Below, piece after piece: positions 11,904-21,190 of a stretch of DNA of 64,000 nucleotides. Origin of the DNA: Prostheceraeus crozeri (lineage: Eukaryota; Platyhelminthes; Polycladida; Euryleptidae); NCBI GenBank assembly GCA_907163375.1, contig CAJQUW010014413.1, positions 1 to 64,000 of the forward strand, read 5' to 3'. The translations under genes and the position numbers were made by a program. The notes beneath the pieces were generated by a model. That model did no database searches. It was not told where the DNA came from and saw only the letters and a program-made list of their open reading frames with translations. The first letter of the stretch is position 1. Each line of letters opens with the position of its first letter.

Positions 11904-14192
11904 TGAGCGACTGAGCGACTCACTTATTTTCCGTCCAAGATTGCATCAAATTTGTAAAAAATTACCTTCTAATTGTTAATAGACAAGCAGCTTCATGCAC
12001 TTATCACCACAACTACCGTAGAGGTGGTGTCTAGAATTACAGTTAAGTGATTTTCGACTGATTTTCATCGGTTATCGTAACTTTCGAGAATTTGCCACCG
12101 AAAAATATATAGGTGAGTGAAATTTTTCCATGAATCCTAGAATTCGGCTAAACTAGTGTAGTGTTGGCATGAGTGCCCAACTCCTTGATTATCTGCGGGT
12201 ACAAGAAGTTTTGGCATCGAGGTATTTGCCTGAATGGCAGATCCAAAAACCTGAAATTGAATTTCTCGGTTGACTAGTGAAATGCATTCGAGAGGAGCGA
12301 AGGTGATACGTCGGCGGGTGTACACAGTCAACACGAAATTGTACAAGAAACTAACAGTAGGAGAGATTAGAAGAATACCGGAATCCTGACTTGTAGAAAA
12401 TCGTGCTCAGTAGATCTACATGTATGTTCTTTACATTTGACAAATTTCTGAAGAATTTGGGATGAAATTGAAATGATAAAAAAAAGATGAATTGCAGTAT
12501 TTTACAAATGATTAGGCCTATGCTCGATAGGATTTCAAGAACCAACTGTGTGCTTAGAAATAGCATAGAAACACGTGAACTGAGGATGCAAATCATGTCT
12601 GTTAGGCGGTTGACTAGGGTATATAGACGTCCAAAGATTCACTTTTCGGAAGACAAGTGGGCTACATCATGAAGAACTATCATCATCTACAGGATCAGTA
12701 ATATGCTCAACTTGTATGTAGCTTGTCGATGTACATGTCGTCTATACTGCCTCTCAAGTATTTACTTGAATGATTATTTGTTGAAATAGAAAAGAATTTG
12801 CTAAAACACTTAACACAAAAATTAAGGCCCACATATAATTTGAATCACGTCAAGAAAGAAAGCACCATTGAAAAGACAAGAAATTAAAGGCAGTGATGGC
12901 TGCTACAACGACTGAGTCGGTCCAATTTCGTTCTCGTGAATATCACAGCGACTGAGGTGGTATTGATCGCATCATAAGTGAAAAGCAGAAAACATCTACA
13001 CCAAATTGTCCACAAAAATATCAACCACAGAATAAGATTCTTGAAAAAAATAAGAATTGATCACAAACACGGTCTCTTTTAGTGTTTTTGGAGTAGTTCA
13101 AAACTATAGGAAATATGCTTCCCACGAAATGGCACGAATGGGGTCACAAAATTCCTCTAGGGCTGAAGGCGAGACAAGATAGAATCAGGACACATCACTG
13201 ATTCCATCACTGTACATATTTCTTGCTACATTAAGTCACTTGGAGTCTTTAACAGCTGGGAAACACGAGGTGGGACAACAGACATGGTTTAGTGTTGTGA
13301 AAGCTCAGCCGGTGCAATAGCTAAAACCGAACTTGTATCGCCCCAGCCGGTGTAATAGCCGCTGCCTTAAACTGACTTCATCATCTAATCACCAACCTTT
13401 ACCTAAATTTTCAGCAATAACCCTATGACATTACCCATTGTAGCAAAGCACGTGGCTTTATTAAACAACTAAATCATAACTCCTAGAAAACCTTGTGTCA
13501 AAAATAATTCTCGCACGAAATTAACACAAGTAAAAACCGTCGCAAACGTTCAAAATGATCACTAGGTTGATAATTCAAATGCCTGAACCAAAAAGAAATC
13601 GTGCCCTCTCAAAACACTGGAGATAACTGCAAAAATGCAATTAGACCCCTGTTTTCACTCAAAACTTGCTAACGATTTTTATAGTTCTGACTTGAACGAC
13701 AACTAATCATTTATGCGCCAAATTATTTCTCGCGTTATTTGTGAAAAGAAAAACCGCGAGATCGTGATTCGCGTGAAACCCATTCAGAGCAGTTTGCAAA
13801 AAAGCAGTATTGTCCCTATACTCGTAATGCTTTTTTGCCAGTCTAATTAGGCAACGAGAGAGGTGCCACGATAATTGAATTATGTCCAATCTAGCTCCAT
13901 ATAAACAAATAGTGTTGAATATCTTTGCTAGAGATACTTTACTGAAATAAGTGTCATAGGTGTTGATAAGACTTACTACTATAAGCTTACTTGTACATGT
14001 AGGCCCCCTAGAATGTCTGTTCTAGATGATTTTTTGGAATAGGCATATTGTTATAATTCAGTATAGGCTACACACATTGGCAGTTTACAGGAGAACAAAT
14101 AAAATTCAATAATCAAATTGTCAACATTTATCATGCATCTCATAACAGAATTCAAAGACTTGCATGTACAGGCATACTTGGCAGCATATGCA
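11904..14192. other. Non-coding DNA, host or piggyBac flank
   Basis: No gene or clear repeat was found. The left end of the piggyBac element should lie somewhere here, but I could not identify a TTAA-CCC terminus. Scattered 'ctcgc' and 'cgcga' motifs near 13500-13760 look like dispersed-repeat debris. Confidence 0.35.
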
Positions 14193-14463
14193 TCAAATAT
14201 CTAAACATTGATCACATAAACAGGTTTCTTGACTGTGTATTTTACAAACAAACCGCTTGCACTGATCATACAGACACGAATGCTTCGAAGCCGAAGATCT
14301 GTGAGGACAAATGTAGCAGCGGCCCCGCTTCAGATTTGGTGATCTCCTCGCGGAAGTAGACGAATTGGTCGAAGCTACATTGTACTGCATTTGATCCAAA
14401 ACGCGGCGAGATGATTGAGAAATGCTGAATGAAACATTTCTAGATGAAATTGCAATTCTCATC
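14193..14463 (-). pseudogene. piggyBac-type transposase, C-terminal part
   Basis: The minus-strand frame ends in a Cys-rich zinc-finger tail (CYICPHRSS...CLYDQCKRFVCKIHSQETCLCDQC). This is the cross-brace finger typical of piggyBac transposase C-termini. Its upstream residues (MRIAISSRN...) continue what is found at the other side of element P, where the frame reads SEELMR at 36110-36130. The shared CTCATC encodes the joint. The gene was therefore one unit before P inserted. Confidence 0.85.
14458..14463. repeat. Target-site duplication of element P, left
   Basis: The 6-bp CTCATC immediately precedes the P terminus AGTAGTAAG. The identical partner is at 36110-36115. Polintons characteristically make 6-bp duplications. 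Confidence 0.9.
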
Positions 14464-14770
14464 AGTAGTAAGTAAAACTCCCCTTCTGGATAGCGCAAGA
14501 TGGCCGCCGTCGCTGACGTCCCCCCCCCTCCGGACCGGCAGAGTGTCGTGGTCGGCCGCCGTGGTGCTTCGGGTCTGACGTCCCCCCCCCTCTGGAACGG
14601 CAGAGTGTCGTGGTGTGCCGGCCACGTGCGTCCGTCAGGTTCGCTGACGTCGTCGTCCTCCCCCCCTCTGGCCGACCGTCGTATAGCGCGCGGTGATGTG
14701 GTGTCTAGGTTGGCGTGGTGTGCCGGCCAGGCTGGCGTGGTGTGCCGGCCAGGTTAGGAGGGTGGACTGT
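14464..14770. repeat. P terminal segment, left
   Basis: A GC-rich terminal block containing tggccgccgtcgctgacgtc, several poly-C runs and 'cgtggtgtgccggccagg' repeats. It is inverted at about 35815-36109 and partly duplicated inside the right arm near 32690-32870. Confidence 0.8.
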
Positions 14771-17290
14771 CGTAGCTCACCTGAAAAATCCTAAGTGTCA
14801 GAGTGGCTTTGTATGGGTAAAATTTTGAAAATTTTCCAAAGTGTGGAATTTCGACCTGGGACCGTCACCAAAACATTTTTCATCAAATTTCACTGACCCC
14901 CCCCCCCCCCGACAGCAATCTTCTAACTTTGGTTCTAGTGAACGGATTTTGTTCGTTCGGGTTGCATTCGAAAGAGGATGAAAAACTGCTCGACAACATT
15001 TTTTGTTGCGAGTCAATCGGACCAGCCGTTCAAAAGTTAGAGCGGTTACAAGATTTTAGGTCGGAGCTCGCTCACCTGAAAAAATCCTAAGTGTGAGAGC
15101 TCCAGTGTGGTGAAAATTTTGAAAATTTTCCAAAGTGTGGAATTTCGACCTGGGACCGTCACCAAAACATTTTTCATCAAATTTCACTGACCCCCCCCCC
15201 CGACAGCAATCTTCTAACTTTGGTTCTAGTGAACGGATTTTGTTCGTTCGGGTTGCATTCGAAAGAGGATGAAAAACTGCTCGACAACATTATTTGTTGC
15301 GAGTCAATCGGACCAGCCGTTCAAAAGTTAGAGCGGTTACAAGATTTTAGGTCGGAGCTCGCTCACCTGAAAAAATCCTAAGTGTCAGAGTGGCTTTGTA
15401 TGGGTAAAATTTTGAAAATTTTCCAAAGTGTGGAATTTCGACCTGGCACCGTCACCAAAACATTTTTCATCAAATTTCACTGACCTCCCCCCCCTCTGGA
15501 CAGCTAGCTTCGCTCTTGGCTTCTAGTAGACGGATTTTGTCGTGCCATAGCTCGTTTGAAAGCTAAGAGTGAGACAAATTCACTGAAAGAAACGGCTTGT
15601 TCATATCTGTCTTCGTTCAAAAGTTAGAGCGCTTACAAGATTTTAGGTCGGAGCTCGCTCACCTGAAAAAATCCTAAGTGTGAGAGCTCCAGTGTGGTGA
15701 AAATTTTGAAAATTTTCCAAAGTGTGGAATTTCGACGTGGGACCGTCACCAAAACATTTTTCATCAAATTTCACTGACCCCCCCCCCCCCGACAGCAATC
15801 TTCTAACTTTGGTTCTAGTGAACGGATTTTGTTCGTTCGGGTTGCATTCGAAAGAGGATGAAAAACTGCTCGACAACATTTTTTGTTGCGAGTCAATCGG
15901 ACCAGCCGTTCAAAAGTTAGAGCGGTTACAAGATTTTAGGTCGGAGCTCGCTCACCTGAAAAAATCCTAAGTGTCAGAGTGACTTTGTATGGGTAAAATT
16001 TTGAAAATTTTCCAAAGTGTGGAATTTCGACCTGGGACCGTCACCAAAACATTTTTCATCAAATTTCACTGACCTACCCCCCCCCTCTGGACAGCTCGCT
16101 TCGATTTTGGCTTCCAGTGGACGGATTTTGTCGTGCCATAGCTCGTTTGAAAGCTAAGAGTGAGACAAATTCACTGAAAGAATCGGCTTGTTCATATCTG
16201 TCTTCGTTTAGATGTGAGACGCCATTTAAGATTTTGGGACATTGGCGAAAAACGACAGAGTTAGAATTTGGGACGTTTTGGGCTGTAGCTTCAAAACGAA
16301 GCATCGGATTGGAAAACGGATTTCAGATTTGGAATCAGCGTGAAATTCTGCATCTGTATGGTGAGTTTCAAGGCAATCGGCGAGAAAAAATTTTCAACAT
16401 TTTTCGAAAAACGACAGAGTTAGAATTTGGGACGTTTTGGTGTGTAGCGCCAAAACGAACCATCGGATGGGAAAACGGAGGCCAGATTCGGATTCAGCGT
16501 GAAATTCTGCATCGGTATGGTAAATTTGAACGCCATCGGAGAGAAAAATTTTCGCTGACGTCTCCCCCCCCCCTCTGGACAGCTAGCTTCAATCTTGGCT
16601 TCCAGTGGACGGATTTAGTCGTGCCATAGCTCGTTGGAAAGCTAAGAGTGAGACAAATTCAGTGAAACAAACGGCTTGTTCCTATCTGTCTTCGTTTAGA
16701 TGTGAGACGCCATTTAAGATTTTGGGACATTGGCGAAAAACGACAGAGTTAGAATTTGGGACGTTTTGGGCTGTAGCTTCAAAACGAAGCATCGGATTGG
16801 AAACCGGATTTCAGATTTGGAATCAGCGTGAAATTCTGCATCGGTATGGTGAATTTGAACGCCATCGGAGAGAAAAAATTTTCGCTGACGTCCCCCCGCC
16901 TCTGGACAGCTCGCTTCGATTTTGGCTTCCAGTGGACGGATTTAGTCGTGACATAGCTCGTTTGAAAGCTAAGAGTGAGACAAATTCAGTGAAAGAAACG
17001 GCTTGTTCCTATCTGTCTTCGTTCAAAAGTTAGAGCGGTTACAAGATTTTAGGTCGGAGCTCGCTCACCTGAAAAATCCTAAGTGTCAGAGTGGCTTTGT
17101 ATGGGTAAAATTTTGAAAATTTTCCAAAGTGTGGAATTTCGACCTGGGACCGTCACCAAAACATTTTTCATCAAATTCCTCTGAACGAGGGGGGAGGGGG
17201 GGTCCGTGAAATTTGGTGAAAAATGTTTTGGTAAAGGTCCCAGGTCGAAATTCGGAAGTTTTAAATTTTTCGACATTTTCACCACACTGG
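14771..17290. repeat. P subterminal repeats, left arm
   Basis: Tandem, mosaic units of roughly 300 bp are built from two or three modules. One carries 'gtgtggaatttcgacctggg', another 'gctaagagtgagacaaattc', and a third 'gacagagttagaatttggga'. A run of 6-10 C after 'ctgac' punctuates most junctions. About eleven C-runs occur in the left arm. Long open frames across these units repeat with the units and look like by-products, not genes. Confidence 0.85.
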
Positions 17291-17488
17291 AGCTCTCACA
17301 CTTAGGAATTTTTTCACTTGTGGCATGTTACATGGACATGTGCTGACGGACCAACTTTCCGTGGTCATATCAGAATGGTTCAGGTGTCATATGATAGAGC
17401 ATGATGAGACGAATCGTTTGCAACAAAGCGCATGTCGCTACGATAAATACTTTCGGAGATAGAGCCATTTTAAGTTTTCTTCCGAGCA

Positions 17489-17496
17489 TATATAAA
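17489..17496 (+). promoter_or_regulatory. TATA box of the P coiled-coil gene (left arm)
   Basis: TATATAAA lies about 30 bp upstream of a start-like stretch (gatcacttcatcg) and about 50 bp upstream of a splice donor. The inverted copy is at about 30858-30865. A similar tttatatatgc box occurs in element A near 52255. Confidence 0.7.
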
Positions 17497-17781
17497 CCCC
17501 CGACAACGTAAGTCTGATCACTTCATCGAAAGACGAGGTAAGCGACGGTCGTCGCTCTGAGCTCCCGATATCGGGTGTTTCAAAGGACTCTATCTTTTGA
17601 AGTAGGCAAGCTATCTTCTTACTTCAAAGTTTGTATGATAGAGTTTGATAGTGTCTTTACTACTGATAAAAATTTTTTAAAAGTAGTATGAGTAGTAAAA
17701 TGCGGAATTTTTTAAAAATTCTTAATTTTCAGTTTTTTCAAAGTTTTAACATATAGACTAAGGTTTTCAAGTATCCTGAGT

Positions 17782-17803
17782 TCAAATCTGCTATCAGATT
17801 TGA
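17782..17803. other. Perfect hairpin with CTAT loop
   Basis: The sequence tcaaatctgctatcagattt plus two bases forms a 9-bp stem around loop CTAT (ATAG on the other strand). It is conserved in the right arm and in element A near 51955-51976. It belongs to a set of stem-loops with the same loop. Confidence 0.6.
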
Positions 17804-17847
17804 AATTTGACTAAGTCTAAGGCAGCTTTGAGGGGTTAGATCCCAGC

Positions 17848-17965
17848 TACTGATCACTACCTTTGACTCGGCGTTCCTGTTACCACTTCGGGGCAGTGAC
17901 AATGATGTCTTCAGCTGTAAAGAGCGGGTATCGGGGAAGATCTCTCACTTCCCTAGTGATCAGTA
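17848..17965 (+). other. Candidate structured RNA in leader intron
   Basis: Twelve bases (TACTGATCACTA, 17848-17859) pair perfectly with TAGTGATCAGTA (17954-17965). They enclose about 94 nt with internal complementarity (CACT/AGTG around 17883-17902). The block is strongly conserved in element A (about 51790-51910), more so than the neighbouring coding sequence appears to be. It could be an intronic regulatory RNA or DNA site. The function is unknown. Confidence 0.4.
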
Positions 17966-18118
17966 CAAGGACTTCGGGCTGTCGACGGGATCGAGTGCCA
18001 CTCACTACACTCAAATCTATCATTCCTGACTAAGTGTAATACTTTAGGAATATGACTGTACTACATGATTCCAAACTTATACAAATTTCATTATCTTACA
18101 GTTAACAATAAATCAGGC

Positions 18119-19285
18119 ATGGCAAACGATAAGAATCGTAAATATCACATCAAAATGTGCTCATGTGGGCGAATTAATCGCAGTGCGGACGCCAAGGCGC
18201 ATGTCAAGAAGGCGGGCACCGGCCACATGATTATCTTGAATAGGGTTGCGTGTGTGAAGTGCAGAGTGCTGAAGGGTGATGAGGATGAGGCGCGTTTCTA
18301 CAGAGTGCATGCTGACTGTAGTGGTGGTTTAGTGACTGATTTGAGATTTACGCAGTTGATTGTGGAAGAGAGGGAGCGAATGTTGGCGATCGAGCGAGAG
18401 GGTAAGGTTGAGAATGTTGTTGAGAATGTTGTTGAGAATGATGAGTTGGCGAGAGCGGTTGCGTCGTTGGAGGGTGAGATTGAGCGAAAGAGAGTGCTTG
18501 AGAGTGATGATGAGGATGATGTGGATTTAGATAGGGAGCGTGTGAGGAAAATGAGCTCTTCGTCGTCGGAGGTGTCAGACATTGTCATCACCGACCCCCC
18601 GAAGAGCTCATCTTCCCCAAAAGTGAAGAGTGGTGGGATTCGTGTGCAGTCGGCGAGGTGGTTGAAGGATGAAGAGAAGAGGCATGTTTCGCAGCAGATG
18701 GCGCATGATTTGTTGGTTAATAAGTATGAGAGTTTGAAGAAAGTGAAGGATGAAGTTGTGAAGGAGTTTGATGAGTTGAAAAAGAAGGAACTGAAGTCGA
18801 AGGAGGTAGCGGATGAAAATATTAGAATGAGGCGTAGTGTGACTGATTTGAAGAATAAGACGCGAGAGTTGGAAGAGAAGAATGATGAGTGTGAGAAGAG
18901 GGCGAGTGCTGCGGAGAGAAGAATGAGAGATGCAGAAGCGAAGTTTGAGGAGATGATGAAGGAGATGAGTGTGTTGAGAGCGAGGAATGTTGAGTTAGAG
19001 AGGACTGTGCCTCGGCGGGGTGATGAGAGGCAGGCGTATGAGAAGTTGGAGCGCATGAGGGATGAGTGGGAACGTGTGAATGGGGATCGTTTGTTTGAGT
19101 TTCACATCCCTATTCGGGATAATCATTTGGCCGGCGAAGTACTCGTGAATCAAAATCTGGACGAGTCCATCCTATGCTATAACGGCCATCCAACGAAAAA
19201 ATGTTTGCATGCCAGCCTAAGAATGCGCGGTCACTTGCACAAATTTTCTATTCGGAAGCGCGCGAGACTGCCAAAGGATGGCTAA
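18119..19285 (+). CDS. P coiled-coil protein with Cys/His N-terminus (left arm)
   Basis: 388 residues. The ATG at 18119 is chosen because it is the first after the leader-intron acceptor; an upstream in-frame ATG lies inside the intron. Residues 14-67 hold Cys and His at zinc-ligand-like spacing (C14, C16, H28, H36, C45, C48, H64, C67). An acidic and Ser-rich linker follows (about 95-170), then a long coiled coil (about 185-320) and a basic C-terminus with FEFHIPIRDNHLAGE. No family was recognised. A small intron (19290-19350) follows the stop, before a histone-like stem-loop. A diverged relative is in element A. It may be an oligomeric nucleic-acid-binding protein, by inference. Confidence 0.7.
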   Translation: MANDKNRKYHIKMCSCGRINRSADAKAHVKKAGTGHMIILNRVACVKCRVLKGDEDEARFYRVHADCSGGLVTDLRFTQLIVEERERMLAIEREGKVENVVENVVENDELARAVASLEGEIERKRVLESDDEDDVDLDRERVRKMSSSSSEVSDIVITDPPKSSSSPKVKSGGIRVQSARWLKDEEKRHVSQQMAHDLLVNKYESLKKVKDEVVKEFDELKKKELKSKEVADENIRMRRSVTDLKNKTRELEEKNDECEKRASAAERRMRDAEAKFEEMMKEMSVLRARNVELERTVPRRGDERQAYEKLERMRDEWERVNGDRLFEFHIPIRDNHLAGEVLVNQNLDESILCYNGHPTKKCLHASLRMRGHLHKFSIRKRARLPKDG

Positions 19286-19402
19286 CTTGGTAAGTGAAAA
19301 AGTAAATAAGATAGTATATCCTATTCTAATACATATCATTTTCATTGCAGATCTTTGCCCGCCTTCACCACCCCATCAATTCACTCCCGAGAACGAACCA
19401 TC

Positions 19403-19418
19403 GGCTCTCTTAAGGGCC
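19403..19418 (+). terminator. Histone-mRNA-like 3' stem-loop (coiled-coil gene)
   Basis: GGCTCTCTTAAGGGCC is a 6-bp stem with a 4-nt CTTA loop, followed by ACC and, about 8 nt on, CAAGACATGA. Histone mRNAs end with a GGYYCU-loop-ARRGCC hairpin, ACCA, then a purine-rich U7 snRNA site (CAAGAAAGA in sea urchins). The match in order and spacing is close. Confidence 0.65.
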
Positions 19419-19543
19419 ACCTAGGGGCAAGACATGATAGAACCTCCACGCGGTTTGCCCTGGACAGTCCTCGGACTGGCGAATACTATCATTAAGTTGA
19501 ATCTGCTATCAGTCAACTTGAACGTTGCGTCGCGTTAGAGGGT

Positions 19544-19550
19544 TATATAA
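19544..19550 (+). promoter_or_regulatory. TATA box of the 88-residue gene
   Basis: TATATAA lies 33 bp after a conserved 'ctgctatcagtcaacttgaa' block and about 40 bp before the ATG at 19583. Confidence 0.65.
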
Positions 19551-19582
19551 ACCACTGCCTCTCATTTCATTTCATTTCAATC

Positions 19583-19849
19583 ATGCAGACGCCAAACAGT
19601 CAAGTCAGCTCTCCTCGCGGACCGCAGTTAAGGCCGCGAAATTTATTTGAGGAGTTTGTCAGGCTAGAGGAGCAAGACAGAGTCCACAATAATCTTGCTC
19701 GGATTGGCAATCCGATGACAGCAACTGCTGTCAATCCAACGGAATGGCGCTACATTCCACTTTTTAGTCACGTGCCAATTAGCGTGGAAGTCGACAGTGC
19801 TACCAAAGAGAGAGTCAAAGACTCTCTCAGCAGAATTGGTAGGGTGTAA
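19583..19849 (+). CDS. Small P protein, 88 residues
   Basis: A complete frame starting at the first ATG after a TATA box and ending 29 bp before a histone-like stem-loop. The sequence is hydrophilic with a helical middle (NLFEEFVRLEEQDRVHNNLARI) and no recognised domain. It is present only in the left arm. The gene cassette (TATA, short leader, ORF, stem-loop) has the same design as its neighbours. Function unknown. Confidence 0.55.
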   Translation: MQTPNSQVSSPRGPQLRPRNLFEEFVRLEEQDRVHNNLARIGNPMTATAVNPTEWRYIPLFSHVPISVEVDSATKERVKDSLSRIGRV

Positions 19850-19878
19850 GATGACATTACTCCCGAGAACGAACCATC

Positions 19879-19894
19879 GGCTCTCTTAAGGGCC
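19879..19894 (+). terminator. Histone-mRNA-like 3' stem-loop (88-residue gene)
   Basis: GGCTCTCTTAAGGGCC followed by ACCATGAGG and CAAGACATGA. It is the same as the elements at 19403 and 20405. Confidence 0.65.
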
Positions 19895-20067
19895 ACCATG
19901 AGGCAAGACATGATAGAACCTCCACGCGGTTTGCCCTGGGCAGTCTTCGGCCTGGCGAATACTATCATTAAGTTGAATCTGCTATCAGTCAACTTGAACA
20001 TTATGCAGTCGATTGCTATCCCTGAAGCATTCTGATTCGCTGTTGAGCAATTCATTGTTGAAAACCC

Positions 20068-20075
20068 TATATAAG
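20068..20075 (+). promoter_or_regulatory. TATA box of the 84-residue gene
   Basis: TATATAAG lies about 48 bp upstream of ATG 20116, following a GCAGTCGATTGCTATCCCTG motif (about 20007). Confidence 0.65.
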
Positions 20076-20115
20076 CCAGAAGATTGTAGCGCTTCTCATT
20101 CAATTTGAAGTCACG

Positions 20116-20370
20116 ATGGAAGCGACATCTGCCGACAACATTCCCGTCTTCATCGATGAAGACAACGCCATTCCCGAGTTCGTCATCCTCGACGAGTGGG
20201 ATGAAGAGGATGAGAAGAAGGGGAAGATCAAGAGGATCGTTTGGACGGATGAGGTGTGGACTCCTAAAACCACCCGCATCCGAAAGGTGCCAGATGCACC
20301 TGTACGACCTCGGCGGTATAGGGTCTATGACAACCTAACCGTCATACCCATTGACTATTCCAGCCAATAG
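20116..20370 (+). CDS. Small acidic P protein, 84 residues (left arm)
   Basis: Starts at ATG 20116 after a TATA box. The N-terminal half is very acidic (EFVILDEWDEEDEKK) and the rest is basic and proline-containing (RKVPDAPVRPRRYR). The stop is followed by a poly-C run and a histone-like stem-loop. The right-arm copy is identical in sequence and open. The composition is reminiscent of small acidic regulators, but no family is recognised. Confidence 0.6.
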   Translation: MEATSADNIPVFIDEDNAIPEFVILDEWDEEDEKKGKIKRIVWTDEVWTPKTTRIRKVPDAPVRPRRYRVYDNLTVIPIDYSSQ

Positions 20371-20404
20371 TCAAATTCACACCCCCCCCCGAGAACGAAC
20401 CATC

Positions 20405-20420
20405 GGCTCTCTTAAGGGCC
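20405..20420 (+). terminator. Histone-mRNA-like 3' stem-loop (84-residue gene)
   Basis: GGCTCTCTTAAGGGCC, then ACCATGGGG and CAAGACATGA nine bases after the stem. It lies 35 bp after the stop codon at 20370. Confidence 0.65.
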
Positions 20421-20529
20421 ACCATGGGGCAAGACATGATAGAACCTCCTCGCGGTTTGCCCTGGGCAGTCTTCGGACTGGCGAATACTATCATTAAGTT
20501 GAATCTGCTATCAGTCAACTTGAACGTTG

Positions 20530-21190
20530 TAAATGAAGTTCGGTGTAATACCTCCTTTCGACGGGCGTTCCTGTAAAGGGCGGCGGTGAAACCCGTAGCT
20601 ATGTATACCGCAAGGGACATTCGGCAATGGTCAATCTTGTTAAACCTCTCTGCGTCATGTTTGCAAGTGATTGCCTCTGTCTCAACGTAGTATACATTCG
20701 CGCCTGGGCGACATTTAGCCAACTGTCGAAGGTTGCCTAAAACTTTCCATTGCATACGTTATGAGAACCATGAGTTCTACCTGTCTCTATCAATGAGACG
20801 AATTGATGAATGGAATGAAATGGGAGGACATTCACGCGCCACACGCAACATAACACACTTCTCTCTTCCGTAGTCTAACAAGCTCTTTACACATGGATCG
20901 CAGTCGATTGCTATCCCTGTATCAGAAGTGCAAGCTATCTTAATTTTGTTTGACACTATTTCATCTATCATCATCGCCCATATGAAATGTTTTAAGATTT
21001 ACAAGTTAGACTAAGCGTGCTATTATTTCCAAATGAAAAAGTATACATGGTTAAATCATCCACTTAAGCCCATCCGTAGTCTAACAAGCTCTTTACACAT
21101 GGATTGCAGTCGATTGCTATCCCTGTATCAGAAGTGTAAGCCATCTTAATTTTATTTAACACTATTTCATCTACCATCATCACCCATATG
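20530..21190. other. Conserved non-coding block, left arm
   Basis: Contains closely spaced foldbacks (agaac-catga-gttct, gtctc-tatcaat-gagac) and a motif with gcagtcgattgctatccctg, present here twice in a 200-bp duplication (about 20868 and 21070). The block recurs in the right arm (about 27850-28330) and in element A (about 50160-50600). Antisense open frames exist, but the A copy differs from P in a way that does not look codon-based. A promoter, origin or RNA role is possible. Confidence 0.45.

Larger units (their letters stand above)
17538..18101 (+). other. Leader intron of the P coiled-coil gene
   Basis: The donor GAG|GTAAGC and acceptor TTATCTTACAG are consensus sites. They lie between the TATA box and the ATG. 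Element A keeps the same acceptor sequence followed closely by ATG, which supports a real spliced leader. The intron holds two conserved foldbacks, described separately. The right arm has the inverted copy. Confidence 0.65.

Noticed and set aside
13400-14190. Left terminus of the piggyBac element
   Set aside because: Several TTAA sites exist but none is followed by CCC and a match to the right end (TTAACCCGCGTACTGCGG), so no end is called.
16117-17033. Open frames of 140-190 codons across the subterminal repeats (also 31397-32232 and 33428-33994)
   Set aside because: They repeat in step with the DNA units, cross homopolymer C-runs of variable length, have no promoter or motif, and shift frame between units. 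They are by-products of the repeats.
18298-19056. Long antisense frame (252 codons) over the coiled-coil gene, also 29298-30056
   Set aside because: The sense strand has the TATA box, spliced leader, ATG context and stem-loop. The antisense product is only low-complexity Ser/Phe/Leu, the mirror of Lys/Glu-rich codons.
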